In this document: one piece after another, positions 18,881 to 27,948 of the stretch
Position numbering within the stretch: the stretch's first letter is position 1
How the letters are laid out: each line of letters starts with the position of its first letter
Assembly (NCBI GenBank): GCA_017861315.1
Contig: JAGFXP010000016.1
Span: forward strand, 1 to 42,914
Length of the DNA stretch: 42,914 bases
Direction: 5' to 3'
Source: Bacillota bacterium
GTDB lineage: Bacteria > Bacillota > Clostridia > Clostridiales > Clostridiaceae
Made by a program: the position numbers and the translations under genes
The notes under the pieces: model-generated
Told to the model about the DNA's origin: nothing
Databases searched by the model: none
What the model saw: only the letters and a program-made list of their open reading frames with translations

Positions 18881-21316
18881 ATGGGTTTCTATAGTACAAA
18901 AATCGATAAAAAATGGCAGCACAAATGGGAAGAGACAAAACTCAACAAATTCGACGACAGCAACCTTGAAAAGAAATTGTATGTTCTCGAGATGTTTTCA
19001 TACCCTTCAGGAAGCAAGCTTCATGCAGGACACTGGTTCAACTACGGACCTACCGATTCATGGGCAAGAATGAAGAGGATGCAGGGCTACAACGTGTTCC
19101 AGCCGATGGGCTTCGATGCCTTCGGTCTGCCTGCGGAGAACTACGCAATAAAGACCGGTATCCATCCTTGGGAGTCCACTCTTAAAAATATCGAGACCAT
19201 GGAAATACAGCTGAAAGCCATGGGCGCAATGTTCAGCTGGGAGAACGAGGTAATAACCTGCCAGCCTGAATACTACAGATGGTCACAGTGGATATTCCTT
19301 AAACTCTATGAAAAAGGACTGGCATACAAGAAAAAGGCTCCTGTAAACTGGTGTCCAAGCTGCAACACCGTTCTTGCAAACGAGCAGGTTGTTGACGGCG
19401 AATGCGAAAGATGCCACGCTCTTGTCACAAAGAAGGATCTGTCCCAGTGGTTCTTCAAGATAACAGACTATGCGGAAGAGCTGCTTCAGGATCTTGACAA
19501 GATAGACTGGCCCGAAAAGACAAAGGCAATGCAGAGGAACTGGATAGGAAAGTCCATCGGAGCTGAAGTCGTGTTTGAAGTGGATAATTCAGACCTGAAC
19601 TTCACCGTGTTCACAACGAGGATAGATACACTGTTCGGCTGCAGCTACTGCGTTATAGCTCCTGAGAACGACCTTGTCGACAAGATCACAACAGAAGAGA
19701 ACAGGGAAACGGTTGAAAACTACAAGGAAGAAACAAAGAAACAGAGCGACATAGAGAGGCAGTCCCTTGCAAGGGAAAAGACAGGCGTGTTCACAGGCGC
19801 TTATGCCATAAATCCTATTAACGGAAGAAGGGTGCCAATACTGATCGCGGACTATGTTCTGAATACCTACGGTACAGGCTGCGTAATGGGCGTTCCTTCT
19901 CATGATGAAAGGGACTTCGAGTTCGCTACAAAATACAGCCTTCCAATCGAGAGGGTAATAACAGGGGGAGATCTTCCTTCACATGAATACGGCAAGCTTG
20001 TAAACAGCGGAGAATTCACAGGTTTGACATCCGAGGAGGCTATCGAAGCAATCACAGCAAAACTCGAAAGCCAGGGTAAAGGAAACGCAAAAATCAACTA
20101 CAGGCTCAGGGACTGGCTTGTATCAAGACAGAGATACTGGGGAACCCCTATCCCGATGGTGTACTGCGACTGCTGCGGAGCGGTTCCGGTTCCAGAGAGC
20201 GATCTGCCGGTTCTGCTTCCGCATGACGTTGAATTCTCACCGGACGGAACATCGCCTCTGCTTAAATCAGAGGAATTCATGAACACAACCTGCCCTGTGT
20301 GCGGCGGACCTGCAAAGAGAGAGGCGGACACCCTGGATACGTTCATATGCTCATCCTGGTACTTCCTCAGATACGCAGACAACCTGAACGACAAGCAGGC
20401 ATGGGATCCTGAAAAGATCAACAAACTTCTGCCTGTCGACATGTACGTTGGGGGAGCAGAGCATGCTGTAATGCACCTTCTCTATGCAAGATTCTTTGTA
20501 AAAGCTTTGAGGGACATGGGATACCTGAACTTCGACGAGCCTTTCACGGCGCTGAGGCATCAGGGGACAATACTCGGGCCTGACGGAACAAAGATGAGCA
20601 AATCAAAGGGAAACACCATATCGCCGGATGAATATATCGAAGAGTTCGGTGCGGACGTATTCAGGATGTACCTGATGTTCGGCTTTGACTATGCGAGCGG
20701 CGGAGCGTGGAGCGATGACGGAATAAAATCCGTAGGAAGATTCGTCGACAGGGTCGAGAGGGTCCTGGATATGTCAAGGGAAGCCATAGCCGATCCAAAG
20801 AGCGGCAGGAAAGACCTGGGAGCGGACGAGAAGGAATTGAACTTCGTGCGCAACCATTCAATAAAATCAATATCAGAGGATGCCGACAGGTTCCAGTTCA
20901 ACACATCGATAGCGAGAATGATGGAGTTCACCAACGCTCTCATGAAGTACATGAATGTGGAAAACAAGAACGCCGAATTCCTAAAGGAAGTAATAGACGA
21001 TTATGTAAGGCTGCTTGCGCCGTTCGCGCCTCATTTCGCAGAGGAGCAGTGGGAGCTGTGCGGCAACGGATACTCCGTATTCAACGAAACATGGCCGTCG
21101 TACGATCCTAAAGCTCTCGTCAAGGACGAGGTTGAAATCGCTATCCAGGTAAACGGAAAGATCCGTTCAAAGGTCAATGTGTCGAGCTCCATGACCGAGA
21201 AGGAGATCGAGACAGTGGCGCTTGAGGATCAGGAGACAGCCGCTTTCCTTGAAGGCAAAACTGTGGTTAAGGTGATCGTAATAAAAGGAAGACTAGTAAA
21301 CATAGTCGTGAAATAG
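18881..21316 (+). CDS. leuS: Leucyl-tRNA synthetase
   Basis: 811-residue class I synthetase that charges tRNA-Leu. The HIGH-type motif is KLHAGHW near residue 50, followed by [16 protein letters not shown]. The CP1 editing domain contains [14 protein letters not shown] and [13 protein letters not shown]. The KMSKS loop is MSKSKGN. Cysteines (CPSC, CERC, CDCC, CPVC) mark zinc-binding inserts. The C-terminal tail [13 protein letters not shown] matches bacterial LeuRS. ATG 18881 is preferred to ATG 18875 because AAAGGAG (18866-18872) is eight bases away. Expression is controlled by the T-box upstream. A terminator shared with fba follows. Confidence 0.98.
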   Translation: MGFYSTKIDKKWQHKWEETKLNKFDDSNLEKKLYVLEMFSYPSGSKLHAGHWFNYGPTDSWARMKRMQGYNVFQPMGFDAFGLPAENYAIKTGIHPWESTLKNIETMEIQLKAMGAMFSWENEVITCQPEYYRWSQWIFLKLYEKGLAYKKKAPVNWCPSCNTVLANEQVVDGECERCHALVTKKDLSQWFFKITDYAEELLQDLDKIDWPEKTKAMQRNWIGKSIGAEVVFEVDNSDLNFTVFTTRIDTLFGCSYCVIAPENDLVDKITTEENRETVENYKEETKKQSDIERQSLAREKTGVFTGAYAINPINGRRVPILIADYVLNTYGTGCVMGVPSHDERDFEFATKYSLPIERVITGGDLPSHEYGKLVNSGEFTGLTSEEAIEAITAKLESQGKGNAKINYRLRDWLVSRQRYWGTPIPMVYCDCCGAVPVPESDLPVLLPHDVEFSPDGTSPLLKSEEFMNTTCPVCGGPAKREADTLDTFICSSWYFLRYADNLNDKQAWDPEKINKLLPVDMYVGGAEHAVMHLLYARFFVKALRDMGYLNFDEPFTALRHQGTILGPDGTKMSKSKGNTISPDEYIEEFGADVFRMYLMFGFDYASGGAWSDDGIKSVGRFVDRVERVLDMSREAIADPKSGRKDLGADEKELNFVRNHSIKSISEDADRFQFNTSIARMMEFTNALMKYMNVENKNAEFLKEVIDDYVRLLAPFAPHFAEEQWELCGNGYSVFNETWPSYDPKALVKDEVEIAIQVNGKIRSKVNVSSSMTEKEIETVALEDQETAAFLEGKTVVKVIVIKGRLVNIVVK

Positions 21317-21330
21317 CACGGAATAAGAAA

Positions 21331-21375
21331 GTGCCAGGCAATCGGATATCCGAATTGCCTGGCACTCATTATTTT
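21331..21375. terminator. Bidirectional terminator between leuS and fba
   Basis: GTGCCAGGCAAT pairs with ATTGCCTGGCAC around a CGGATATCCG core (21331-21365), with T-rich sequence on the plus side (ATTATTTTT). Confidence 0.88.
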
Positions 21376-21379
21376 TGCT

Positions 21380-22303
21380 TTAAAGCTTGTTGGCTGAACC
21401 GAGGACTTCGTCGATCTTTCTTTCGACAAGAGCCTGGATCCTTTTTCTGCCTTCTCCGAGATATTTTCTAGGATCGATCTCCTTAGGGTTTTCTGCAAGG
21501 ACTTCCCTGATTGCTGCTGTGAGTGCAAGCCTCAGGTCTGTGTCCATGTTGATCTTGCATACAGCCATGGAGGCAGCGGTTCTCAGCATTTCCTCAGGGA
21601 TTCCCTTGGCGCCCGCTATGGCTCCGCCGTATTTGTTGCATGTTTCGACTGACGCAGGGTCAACGGATGATGCGCCGTGAAGCACTATAGGGAAGCCTGG
21701 GAGCTTGTCCTGTATATCCTCGAGGATGTCGAATCTCAGTTTAGCTTCTCCGGCAAATTTGTATGCTCCGTGGCTTGTTCCTATTGCTATCGCAAGGGAG
21801 TCGACGCCTGTCCTCTTTACAAAATCTACAGCCTGATCCGGATCAGTGTAGATGTGAACGTCGCTCTTTACGTCGTCTTCAACGCCTGCAAGTACTCCGA
21901 GCTCAGCTTCAACAACAACGCCCCTTGCGTGTGCATATTCCACAACTTCCTTAGTCTTAGCAACGTTTTCTTCATAATCATAGTGTGATCCGTCGATCAT
22001 TACCGACGTGAATCCGCATTCGATGGCGGCTTTGCACGCTTCGAAATCCGCGCCGTGGTCAAGGTGCAGAGCTATGTCGATGCCTGTATCCTCAACGGCT
22101 GCATCGACCATAGCTTTAAGGTATTTAGGGCCTGCATATTTCAATGCTCCTGAGGATACCTGGATTATGACCGGGGACTGTTTTGCTTTAGCTGCGTTAA
22201 CAACTCCCTGAAGTATTTCCATATTATTAATGTTGAAAGCACCTACTGCATAATTTCCTTCAAGCGCTTTTTTAAACATTTCCTTAGTAGTGACTAATGG
22301 CAT
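21380..22303 (-). CDS. fba: Class II fructose-1,6-bisphosphate aldolase
   Basis: 307-residue zinc-dependent aldolase that splits fructose 1,6-bisphosphate into DHAP and glyceraldehyde 3-phosphate in glycolysis and forms it in gluconeogenesis. Signatures are AFNINNMEILQGVV, ALHLDHGADFEACK (zinc histidine), GFTSVMIDGSH, AIGTSHGAYKF and VLHGASSVD (zinc ligands), and KINMDTDLRLA for phosphate binding. ATG 22303 is chosen because AAAGGTGG lies eight bases upstream on the minus strand; a GTG four codons earlier lies within that ribosome site. It is transcribed alone, divergent from sdaAB and convergent with leuS. Confidence 0.97.
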   Translation of the reverse strand: MPLVTTKEMFKKALEGNYAVGAFNINNMEILQGVVNAAKAKQSPVIIQVSSGALKYAGPKYLKAMVDAAVEDTGIDIALHLDHGADFEACKAAIECGFTSVMIDGSHYDYEENVAKTKEVVEYAHARGVVVEAELGVLAGVEDDVKSDVHIYTDPDQAVDFVKRTGVDSLAIAIGTSHGAYKFAGEAKLRFDILEDIQDKLPGFPIVLHGASSVDPASVETCNKYGGAIAGAKGIPEEMLRTAASMAVCKINMDTDLRLALTAAIREVLAENPKEIDPRKYLGEGRKRIQALVERKIDEVLGSANKL

Positions 22304-22403
22304 GATAAATTCCACCTTTCAAACAAATATTTAATATAATCAGTATTGTATATACTACTCTGTATATTATAATGCATTTGAAGCATATTTTCCATAGAAG
22401 AAG

Positions 22404-22429
22404 TTTTTCTGCAAGAATATGCAGAAAAA
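22404..22429. repeat. Perfect inverted repeat, candidate operator
   Basis: TTTTTCTGCA (22404-22413) and TGCAGAAAAA (22420-22429) around six bases, between divergent fba and sdaAB and about 25 bases upstream of a TATAAT box (22454-22459). No T-run follows on either strand, so a protein-binding site is likelier than a terminator. Confidence 0.5.
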
Positions 22430-22520
22430 TAGTGACTTATGCTAGAATATATGTATAATGTTATTTGGGTTTGTTTTTTCGTGACAGACCATGGATAATT
22501 TGAAAGGTTGGTGTTGTTTA

Positions 22521-23186
22521 ATGAGAAATTACAGCGCGTTTGACATCCTTGGACCTATAATGATAGGACCATCAAGTTCACACACAGCAGGAGCTGCTAG
22601 ACTCGGAAAAGTTGCGAAGGTTATTGCCGGAGGAGAGGTAAAAGCCGTGAAGTTCTATCTTCACGGATCATTTGCTCAAACATATAAAGGGCACGGTACA
22701 GATAAGGCGCTGGTAGCAGGGATACTGGGAATGGATCCGTGGGACGACAGGCTTAAAACTTCAATGGAAATCGCTAAGGAAAAGGGCATAGGCATAGAGT
22801 TCATACCCGCAGATCTGGGCGACGTGCATCCGAACACAGTCAAGATTGCGATCACCAAAAAGGACGGCGAAACTACAACTGTAATGGGGTCTTCAATCGG
22901 AGGCGGAAACATAGTTGTTACAGAGGTTGACGGTGACGCTCTTGAGTTCACGGGAATGTACCCTACTCTGCTCATACATCACATAGACCTTCCGGGCATG
23001 ATCCTGAAGGTAACAAAAGTGCTTTATGACCATAATGTAAACGTTGCGTTCCTTAAGGTTTTCAGAAACAGCAAAGGCGCGGATGCTGCGATGGTATTTG
23101 AGGTTGATGGCAATATTGCTGATGAAGTGATTGAAGAGATAGCAAAAATCGAGAACATTAAGAGTGTTAAGGCCATCAACATATAA
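22521..23186 (+). CDS. sdaAB: L-serine dehydratase, beta subunit
   Basis: 221-residue beta subunit of the oxygen-sensitive [4Fe-4S] L-serine dehydratase that converts serine to pyruvate and ammonia. The N-terminal part has the family sequence FDILGPIMIGPSSSHTAGAARLGK and the LHGSFAQTYKGHGTDKAL segment. The C-terminal 70 residues form an ACT domain (IDLPGMILKVTKVLYDHNVNVAFLKV), probably a regulatory or serine-sensing module. ATG 22521 is preferred to 22491 because GAAAGGTTGGTG lies between them and the family begins here. The alpha subunit gene follows after 18 bases. The split two-subunit form is typical of Firmicutes. Confidence 0.96.
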   Translation: MRNYSAFDILGPIMIGPSSSHTAGAARLGKVAKVIAGGEVKAVKFYLHGSFAQTYKGHGTDKALVAGILGMDPWDDRLKTSMEIAKEKGIGIEFIPADLGDVHPNTVKIAITKKDGETTTVMGSSIGGGNIVVTEVDGDALEFTGMYPTLLIHHIDLPGMILKVTKVLYDHNVNVAFLKVFRNSKGADAAMVFEVDGNIADEVIEEIAKIENIKSVKAINI

Positions 23187-23204
23187 TACGGGAGGGTTTT
23201 TATT

Positions 23205-24077
23205 ATGGTAAATTTTGGATATGAACTTGTGAAAGTTTGCGAAGAAAAAAATATGTCAATCTGGGAATATACGCTGGAAGATGAAGCGAAGGAATCAGGC
23301 CTGAGCAAAGAGGCGGTATTCGAAAAAATGAGGCAGAACCTCAAGGTAATGCAGGAAGCCGCGGAATATGGAATGAAGAATGAAGTTATATCCGTCAGCG
23401 GCCTTATAGGAGGCGACGGCTACAAACTCAGCAGATATGCTGAAAGCGGAAATACGCTTACAGGCAAAATGATGATGAAGGCTATGGCAAGAGCGCTTTC
23501 ATGTTCCGAAGTTAACGCATCAATGGGAAGGATCGTTGCAGCTCCTACAGCAGGATCCTGCGGAATCATGCCTGCTACAATAATCACTGCAGGCGAAGAA
23601 TTGGGCAAATCGGATGACGACCTGGTTAAGGCTCTTTTCACTGCTTCGGGCGTTGGTATAATCATCGCAAAGAACGCAACGATGGCAGGAGCGGAAGGCG
23701 GCTGCCAGGCTGAATGCGGTTCTGCAGCGGCAATGGCTGCTGCTGCTGTCGTAGAGATGATGGGAGGAACTCCTGATCAGGCTCTCAATGCAGCGGCAAT
23801 AGTCTTCAAGAACATACTCGGACTCGTATGCGACCCTGTTGCAGGACTTGTTGAGATACCATGCGCAAAGAGAAACGCGTCAGGCACAGTAAGCGCTCTC
23901 ACAACAGCAGATATGGTTATGGGCGGCGTAATGAGCAAAATTCCTTTCGACGAGACTGTCGAAGCGATGTACAAGATAGGCAAGGGGATGCCTTGTGCGC
24001 TGAGAGAGACAGCTCAGGGCGGAGTAGCTATAACTGAGACAGGCCTGAAGATGCAGGAAAAGGTCTTTGGGAAATAG
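23205..24077 (+). CDS. sdaAA: L-serine dehydratase, alpha subunit
   Basis: 290-residue catalytic subunit. Conserved cysteines that could hold the iron-sulfur cluster occur in APTAGSCGIMPATI, AEGGCQAECGSAAAM and LGLVCDPVAGLVEIPCAKRN. Residues before 60 form a helical cap. With SdaAB it feeds pyruvate into fermentation, and in this organism it would draw on serine from amino-acid breakdown or from glycine. ATG 23205 follows GGGAGGG. A bidirectional terminator shared with the convergent phosphotransferase gene ends the operon. Confidence 0.97.
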   Translation: MVNFGYELVKVCEEKNMSIWEYTLEDEAKESGLSKEAVFEKMRQNLKVMQEAAEYGMKNEVISVSGLIGGDGYKLSRYAESGNTLTGKMMMKAMARALSCSEVNASMGRIVAAPTAGSCGIMPATIITAGEELGKSDDDLVKALFTASGVGIIIAKNATMAGAEGGCQAECGSAAAMAAAAVVEMMGGTPDQALNAAAIVFKNILGLVCDPVAGLVEIPCAKRNASGTVSALTTADMVMGGVMSKIPFDETVEAMYKIGKGMPCALRETAQGGVAITETGLKMQEKVFGK

Positions 24078-24089
24078 ATGTAATAAATA

Positions 24090-24135
24090 AAATGCAGGCT
24101 GCCCGGATGCGATCATAGGGCGGCCTGCATTTATT
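24090..24135. terminator. Bidirectional terminator after sdaAA
   Basis: AAATGCAGGC (24090-24099) / GCCTGCATTT (24123-24132) with an inner GCCC/GGGC helix; T-rich on the plus side (TTTATTTT). Confidence 0.88.
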
Positions 24136-24150
24136 TTGATCTGAAACAGG

Positions 24151-24669
24151 TCATTTGCCAGAGAAAAACCTTGATGTAAGCATGTAGGTCAGGGAAGCTG
24201 TGAGGATCACAGCCAGCTCCTGGGCAACAGGTTTATCTGCCGTGATGAACGCGAACACCGCGAGGGTTGTTCCGGCCAGGACAGGCGACTCGTCGAAAAT
24301 GAAGGTGGTTTTCTGAACATTGCCGGACTTTGCGAGCTTGTACGCTGCAGCCATAGGGAACGCAAGGACGAGAAGGTAGCCCGCAGCGCCGTAGGCACCA
24401 AAGCCGTAAAGCAGGAAAACAAGTATGGACGGGGCGATGCCGAAGGACACGAAGTCCGCAAGCGAGTCCAGCTGCCTCCCGTAATCGCTTGATACATTCA
24501 GATGTCTGGCGATTCTCCCGTCGTACCTGTCTGCGAGGCAGGCTGCGATTAAAAGCAGAGCGGAAAGCTTGTAGCTGCCGTTCATGGAATTCAGTATAGA
24601 AATGATGCCCAGGCAAAGATTTATAAAGGTCAGCGCATCGGGAACCGCGCTTTTTGACAATCGTGCCAT
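24151..24669 (-). CDS. pssA: CDP-alcohol phosphatidyltransferase, probable phosphatidylserine synthase
   Basis: 172-residue membrane enzyme with about five to six helices. The CDP-alcohol phosphotransferase signature is present: D-R-Y-D-G-R-x-A-R, then G and two aspartates in YGRQLDSLADF. PDALTFINLCLGIISI at the start and VSFGIAPSILVF after the motif resemble CDP-diacylglycerol-serine O-phosphatidyltransferase of Gram-positives, which would make phosphatidylserine. No decarboxylase gene is adjacent, so the head-group specificity is inferred. ATG 24669 follows GGGGGTGGGAT on the minus strand; a longer open frame upstream is ignored. It is divergent from a lipid kinase, so this is a small phospholipid locus. 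Confidence 0.85.
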   Translation of the reverse strand: MARLSKSAVPDALTFINLCLGIISILNSMNGSYKLSALLLIAACLADRYDGRIARHLNVSSDYGRQLDSLADFVSFGIAPSILVFLLYGFGAYGAAGYLLVLAFPMAAAYKLAKSGNVQKTTFIFDESPVLAGTTLAVFAFITADKPVAQELAVILTASLTYMLTSRFFSGK

Positions 24670-24742
24670 TATATCCCACCCCCAATAGTATCTCGGTTTG
24701 CATAGGTTCTTCAACCTTATTATATAATATATGCAGGGAAAG

Positions 24743-24783
24743 TTCACCGCATAATTGCAGCGTCTTGTGAATTCACCGCATAA
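24743..24783. repeat. 12-bp direct repeat between the two lipid genes
   Basis: TTCACCGCATAA occurs at 24743-24754 and 24772-24783, 29 bases apart start to start. The second copy sits in the spacer of the candidate lipid-kinase promoter, so a repressor site is conceivable. Confidence 0.45.
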
Positions 24784-24794
24784 AGTGATATAAT
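24765..24794 (+). promoter_or_regulatory. Candidate promoter of the lipid kinase gene
   Basis: TTGTGA (24765-24770), 18-base spacer, TATAAT (24789-24794). Confidence 0.55.
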
Positions 24795-24829
24795 CATTAT
24801 GATAATTTACTGTTTAGGAGAGTGTGCTT

Positions 24830-25717
24830 ATGGATAAAGTTAGATTTATTTACAATCCGTATTCCGGAGAAAGCACCATAGTGACTGACATAGACAAGGT
24901 CATAAAGGTACATCAAAAATACGGCTATGAGATCATGCCGTACAGGCTGGGACGAGGCTTTGGAATGGACAAGGCGTTCGACGACCTGGATGAAACCTGC
25001 AGATACGTGCTTATTGCAGGCGGAGACGGCACTATAGACCTGGCCGTGAATTCCATGAAGAAGAAGGGTATTGAGCTGCCTATAGCGATACTGCCCACCG
25101 GAACGGCAAATGATTTTGCAAAATACATAGGGATGCCCGAGGATGTGGAGGCGGCATGCGAGCAGATACTTAACTCCAAGGCCAAGAAGCTTGACATAGG
25201 CAGGATAAACAACAAGTATTTTATAAATGTGGCAAGCACAGGGCTTTTCACCGATGTATCCCAGAAAATAGATGAAAATCTGAAGAACACCATGGGAAAG
25301 CTTGCCTACTACCTTAAAGGGCTGGAGCAGGTTCCGAATTTCAGGAGGCTTAAGATCAAGGTTACGTCGGAGCACGGAGTTTTCGACGGAGATATGTACC
25401 TCATGCTCGTCTTCAACGGGCAGACAGCCGGAAACCTAAAATTCGCATACAAGGCTGAGGCCGATGACGGCCTTCTCGATGTGGTCATATTCAAGGCGGT
25501 CATGTTCAAGGACCTGGTGCCTCTCATGATAGACATGCTCAGAGGAGAGCACCTGGAACATGAAAATGCCATAATGTACTTCAAGACCGACAAGGTAAGG
25601 ATAGAATGCCACGAGGATATCGTCACGGACATAGACGGCGAAAGGGGACCGGACTTCCCGCTTGAGATCGAGTGCGTCAAAAGCGGCATCGAAGTCCTCG
25701 GCGTGAATATCCATTAA
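24830..25717 (+). CDS. Diacylglycerol kinase-family lipid kinase (YegS/DgkB-like)
   Basis: 295-residue soluble lipid kinase of the DAGK catalytic family. The N-terminal IYNPYSG segment and the nucleotide-binding AGGDGTIDLAVNSM are clear, followed by IAILPTGTANDFAK. The C-terminal beta-sandwich contains DDGLLDVVIFK and TDIDGERGP. It probably phosphorylates diacylglycerol or a related lipid, returning it to phospholipid synthesis, in line with the neighbouring phosphatidyltransferase. ATG 24830 follows TTAGGAGAG; a GTG two codons earlier lies too close to that site. The gene ends just before a large bidirectional terminator. Confidence 0.92.
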   Translation: MDKVRFIYNPYSGESTIVTDIDKVIKVHQKYGYEIMPYRLGRGFGMDKAFDDLDETCRYVLIAGGDGTIDLAVNSMKKKGIELPIAILPTGTANDFAKYIGMPEDVEAACEQILNSKAKKLDIGRINNKYFINVASTGLFTDVSQKIDENLKNTMGKLAYYLKGLEQVPNFRRLKIKVTSEHGVFDGDMYLMLVFNGQTAGNLKFAYKAEADDGLLDVVIFKAVMFKDLVPLMIDMLRGEHLEHENAIMYFKTDKVRIECHEDIVTDIDGERGPDFPLEIECVKSGIEVLGVNIH

Positions 25718-25751
25718 TTGGTTGCCTGTCATATCGGATATTGGATTTGAT

Positions 25752-25817
25752 AAAAAAAAAGGGCTGCTGCGCCCAGGGGATTATTTTTTCCCTGGTTTCG
25801 CAGCAGTCCTGTTTTTG
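25752..25817. terminator. Large bidirectional terminator
   Basis: GGGCTGCTGCG (25761-25771) / CGCAGCAGTCC (25799-25809) enclose CCAGGG/CCCTGG (25773-25778/25790-25795). Nine A at 25752-25760 give the minus-strand T-run; TTTTT follows at 25813-25817 for the plus strand. The hairpin includes the last codons of the YgiQ gene. Confidence 0.92.
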
Positions 25818-27640
25818 CTTGTTTTCTTGCTCGCGCGCGGCGGAGAATCGGGGATCAGGCAGTTTTTGCCTTTTCCGATGAGGTCCTCGCGGTGGGCCGA
25901 CACCAGCGCTTCACGCACCAGAGAGTAGTTGGAAGGGAGCGAATACTGAAGAAGCGCCCTCTGCATATTCTTTTCTTTCTGGGTTTTCGGCACGTATACC
26001 TCTTCGCCAGTCAGAGGATTCTTCCCGGTGTAGTACATGGCTGTGGACAGAGAGCCGGGCGTCGGGTAGAAATCCTGTACCTGCTCCGGCATGTAGCCCA
26101 TCTCCTTGATGTAGAGAGCAAGCTCGATCGCAGCATGGATGTCGCTTCCCGGATGGCTGGACATGAGGTATGGCACAAGGAACTGCTTCTTGCCCAAATC
26201 CTTGTTTATCTTGTGATACTTTTCTGCAAACCTGTTGTACACCTCTTTGCCGGGTTTTCCCATCTGCTTCAGAACCCTGTTGCTGATGTGCTCGGGGGCC
26301 ACCTTCAGCTGGCCGCTTATGTGGTGCTCGCAGAGCTCCCTGAAGAAGGTGTCGTTTTTGTCGTAGGAGAGGTAGTCGTACCTTATGCCGGACCTGATAA
26401 ACACTTTCTTGATTCCGGGCAGCTTGCGGATGTTCCTCAGCACGCCGAGGTATTCGCTGTGGTCTACGATAAGGTTCTTGCAGGGGGTAGGGAAGAGGCA
26501 TTGCCGCGACTTGCACACCCCGTTCTTCTCCTGCAGCTTGCAGGCCCTGTGCCTGAAGTTGGCGGTAGGGCCGCCCACGTCGTGGATGTAGCCCTTGAAG
26601 TCATCCAGGGTCGTCATGAGCTTAGCTTCCTCTACCACGGACTTGCCGCTTCTGTTCTGGATGACCCTCCCCTGGTGAAAGTTGAGAGCGCAGAAGGAGC
26701 ATCCGCCGTAGCAGCCCCTGTGGCTTGTTATTGAGAACTTCACTTCCTTGATGGCCGGGATGCCGCCCTGGCTCTCATACATAGGGTGGTAGGTCCTTGC
26801 ATAAGGAAGGGCGTATACTGCATCCATCTCCTCCTGGGACAGGCTCAGCTGCGGAGGGTTCTGCACTACATACCTGTCTCCGTGCTTCTGGACTATGGTC
26901 CTGCCGTTAGTTGGATCCTGCTCCATGTACTCAGCCTTGTAGCTTTTCGAGTAGGCCTCCTTGTCTGAAGCTGCATCCTCAAAAGAGGGAACCTCGATGT
27001 AATCCTTCAGGCCCTCCAGCGTATTGACAGCATAGACAATACCCCTTGTGCTCTTTATGTTCCTTACATTCATCCCGTATTTAAGCAGATTCGCAACTTC
27101 GACCACGGTCTTCTCGCCCATGCCGTACATGAGCAGATCCGCCTTGGAGTCTATAAGTATGCTCCTCCTGACCTTGTCGTCCCAGTAATCGTAATGGGCG
27201 AACCTTCTCAGGCTGGCTTCGATGCCGCCTATAAGAATGGGAACGTCCTTGTATGCCTCCCTGGCCTTGCCGCAGTATACGATGACAGCCCTGTCAGGCC
27301 TGAAGCCGCCCTTGCCGCCCGGGGAATAGAGGTCGTCGTGCCTTTTCTTCTTTGCAGCGGTGTAGTGGTTGACCATCGAGTCTATGTTGCCCGAGTTGAT
27401 CAGGAATCCCAGATTGGGTCTTCCGAGCGCTCGGAAGCTATCCACGTCCTTCCAGTCTGGCTGAGGTATAACGCCGACGGTGAAGCCCTGGCTCTGGAGG
27501 ACCCTCCCGATGATAGCCGTGCCGAAGGAAGGGTGATCCACATATGCGTCGCCTGTGATTATTATAAAATCAAGGCTTTCGATGCCGGCCTTTTTCATAT
27601 CTTCCCTGGATACTGGCAAAAATTCATTATTTATAATCAA
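25781..27640 (-). CDS. ygiQ: YgiQ-family radical SAM protein
   Basis: 619-residue YgiQ protein. The N-terminal part ([22 protein letters not shown]) looks like a cobalamin-binding-type fold. The radical SAM core has C-x3-C-x2-C in [20 protein letters not shown] near the middle, followed by [12 protein letters not shown] and KVAPEHIS. The C-terminus has [13 protein letters not shown] and [21 protein letters not shown], then a basic tail. The substrate of this conserved family is not established. ATG 27640 follows AAAGGGATGA on the minus strand. It is a single-gene unit. Confidence 0.94.
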   Translation of the reverse strand: MIINNEFLPVSREDMKKAGIESLDFIIITGDAYVDHPSFGTAIIGRVLQSQGFTVGVIPQPDWKDVDSFRALGRPNLGFLINSGNIDSMVNHYTAAKKKRHDDLYSPGGKGGFRPDRAVIVYCGKAREAYKDVPILIGGIEASLRRFAHYDYWDDKVRRSILIDSKADLLMYGMGEKTVVEVANLLKYGMNVRNIKSTRGIVYAVNTLEGLKDYIEVPSFEDAASDKEAYSKSYKAEYMEQDPTNGRTIVQKHGDRYVVQNPPQLSLSQEEMDAVYALPYARTYHPMYESQGGIPAIKEVKFSITSHRGCYGGCSFCALNFHQGRVIQNRSGKSVVEEAKLMTTLDDFKGYIHDVGGPTANFRHRACKLQEKNGVCKSRQCLFPTPCKNLIVDHSEYLGVLRNIRKLPGIKKVFIRSGIRYDYLSYDKNDTFFRELCEHHISGQLKVAPEHISNRVLKQMGKPGKEVYNRFAEKYHKINKDLGKKQFLVPYLMSSHPGSDIHAAIELALYIKEMGYMPEQVQDFYPTPGSLSTAMYYTGKNPLTGEEVYVPKTQKEKNMQRALLQYSLPSNYSLVREALVSAHREDLIGKGKNCLIPDSPPRASKKTSKNRTAAKPGKK

Positions 27641-27743
27641 ATCTATTTCATCCCTTTATTTGTTTATTTCATTAATTTCATGACTAACCTCAATTATAAC
27701 AGAAAGGCCTGTAAAATTACCACAGGCAAAGCTTCAAAATGGC

Positions 27744-27771
27744 TTGCAAAATAAATTAATAACTATATAAT
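27744..27771 (+). promoter_or_regulatory. Candidate promoter of the PRC/MgtE-N/CBS gene
   Basis: TTGCAA (27744-27749), 16-base spacer, TATAAT (27766-27771). It predicts a leader of about 170 bases. Confidence 0.6.
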
Positions 27772-27920
27772 AAAAGATGTATTAAACTGGGCTTTTTTAT
27801 TATGTAAAGGTGGTGGAACTGGATGGACAGTGGACCAAGTAGTGTCCGGACTAAACTTTCTAAAAAATCAATAGGAAATATGCAAAGGATAGTTCTGTCC
27901 GTTTCGTTCTGATAGGCTGG

Positions 27921-27947
27921 ATATTCCTTTGCTCAGAGGAGGAATAT
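27921..27947 (+). promoter_or_regulatory. Hairpin overlapping the ribosome binding site
   Basis: ATATTCCT (27921-27928) pairs with AGGAATAT (27940-27947); the 3' arm includes part of the AGAGGAGG Shine-Dalgarno (27935-27942). It lies at the end of a long leader that also has a GGACA/TGTCC hairpin near 27820-27870. Confidence 0.45.
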
Positions 27948-27948
27948 T

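Noticed and set aside
22404..22429. Inverted repeat as a terminator for fba or sdaAB
   Set aside because: It lies upstream of both genes and has no T-run on either strand.
25892..26734. 280-codon plus-strand frame within the YgiQ gene
   Set aside because: It lies opposite the radical SAM core of a well-identified gene and has no recognisable domain.
27194..27754. 186-codon plus-strand frame opposite the start of YgiQ
   Set aside because: Mostly antisense to coding sequence, with a low-complexity Asn/Lys end from AT-rich intergenic DNA; no ribosome site.
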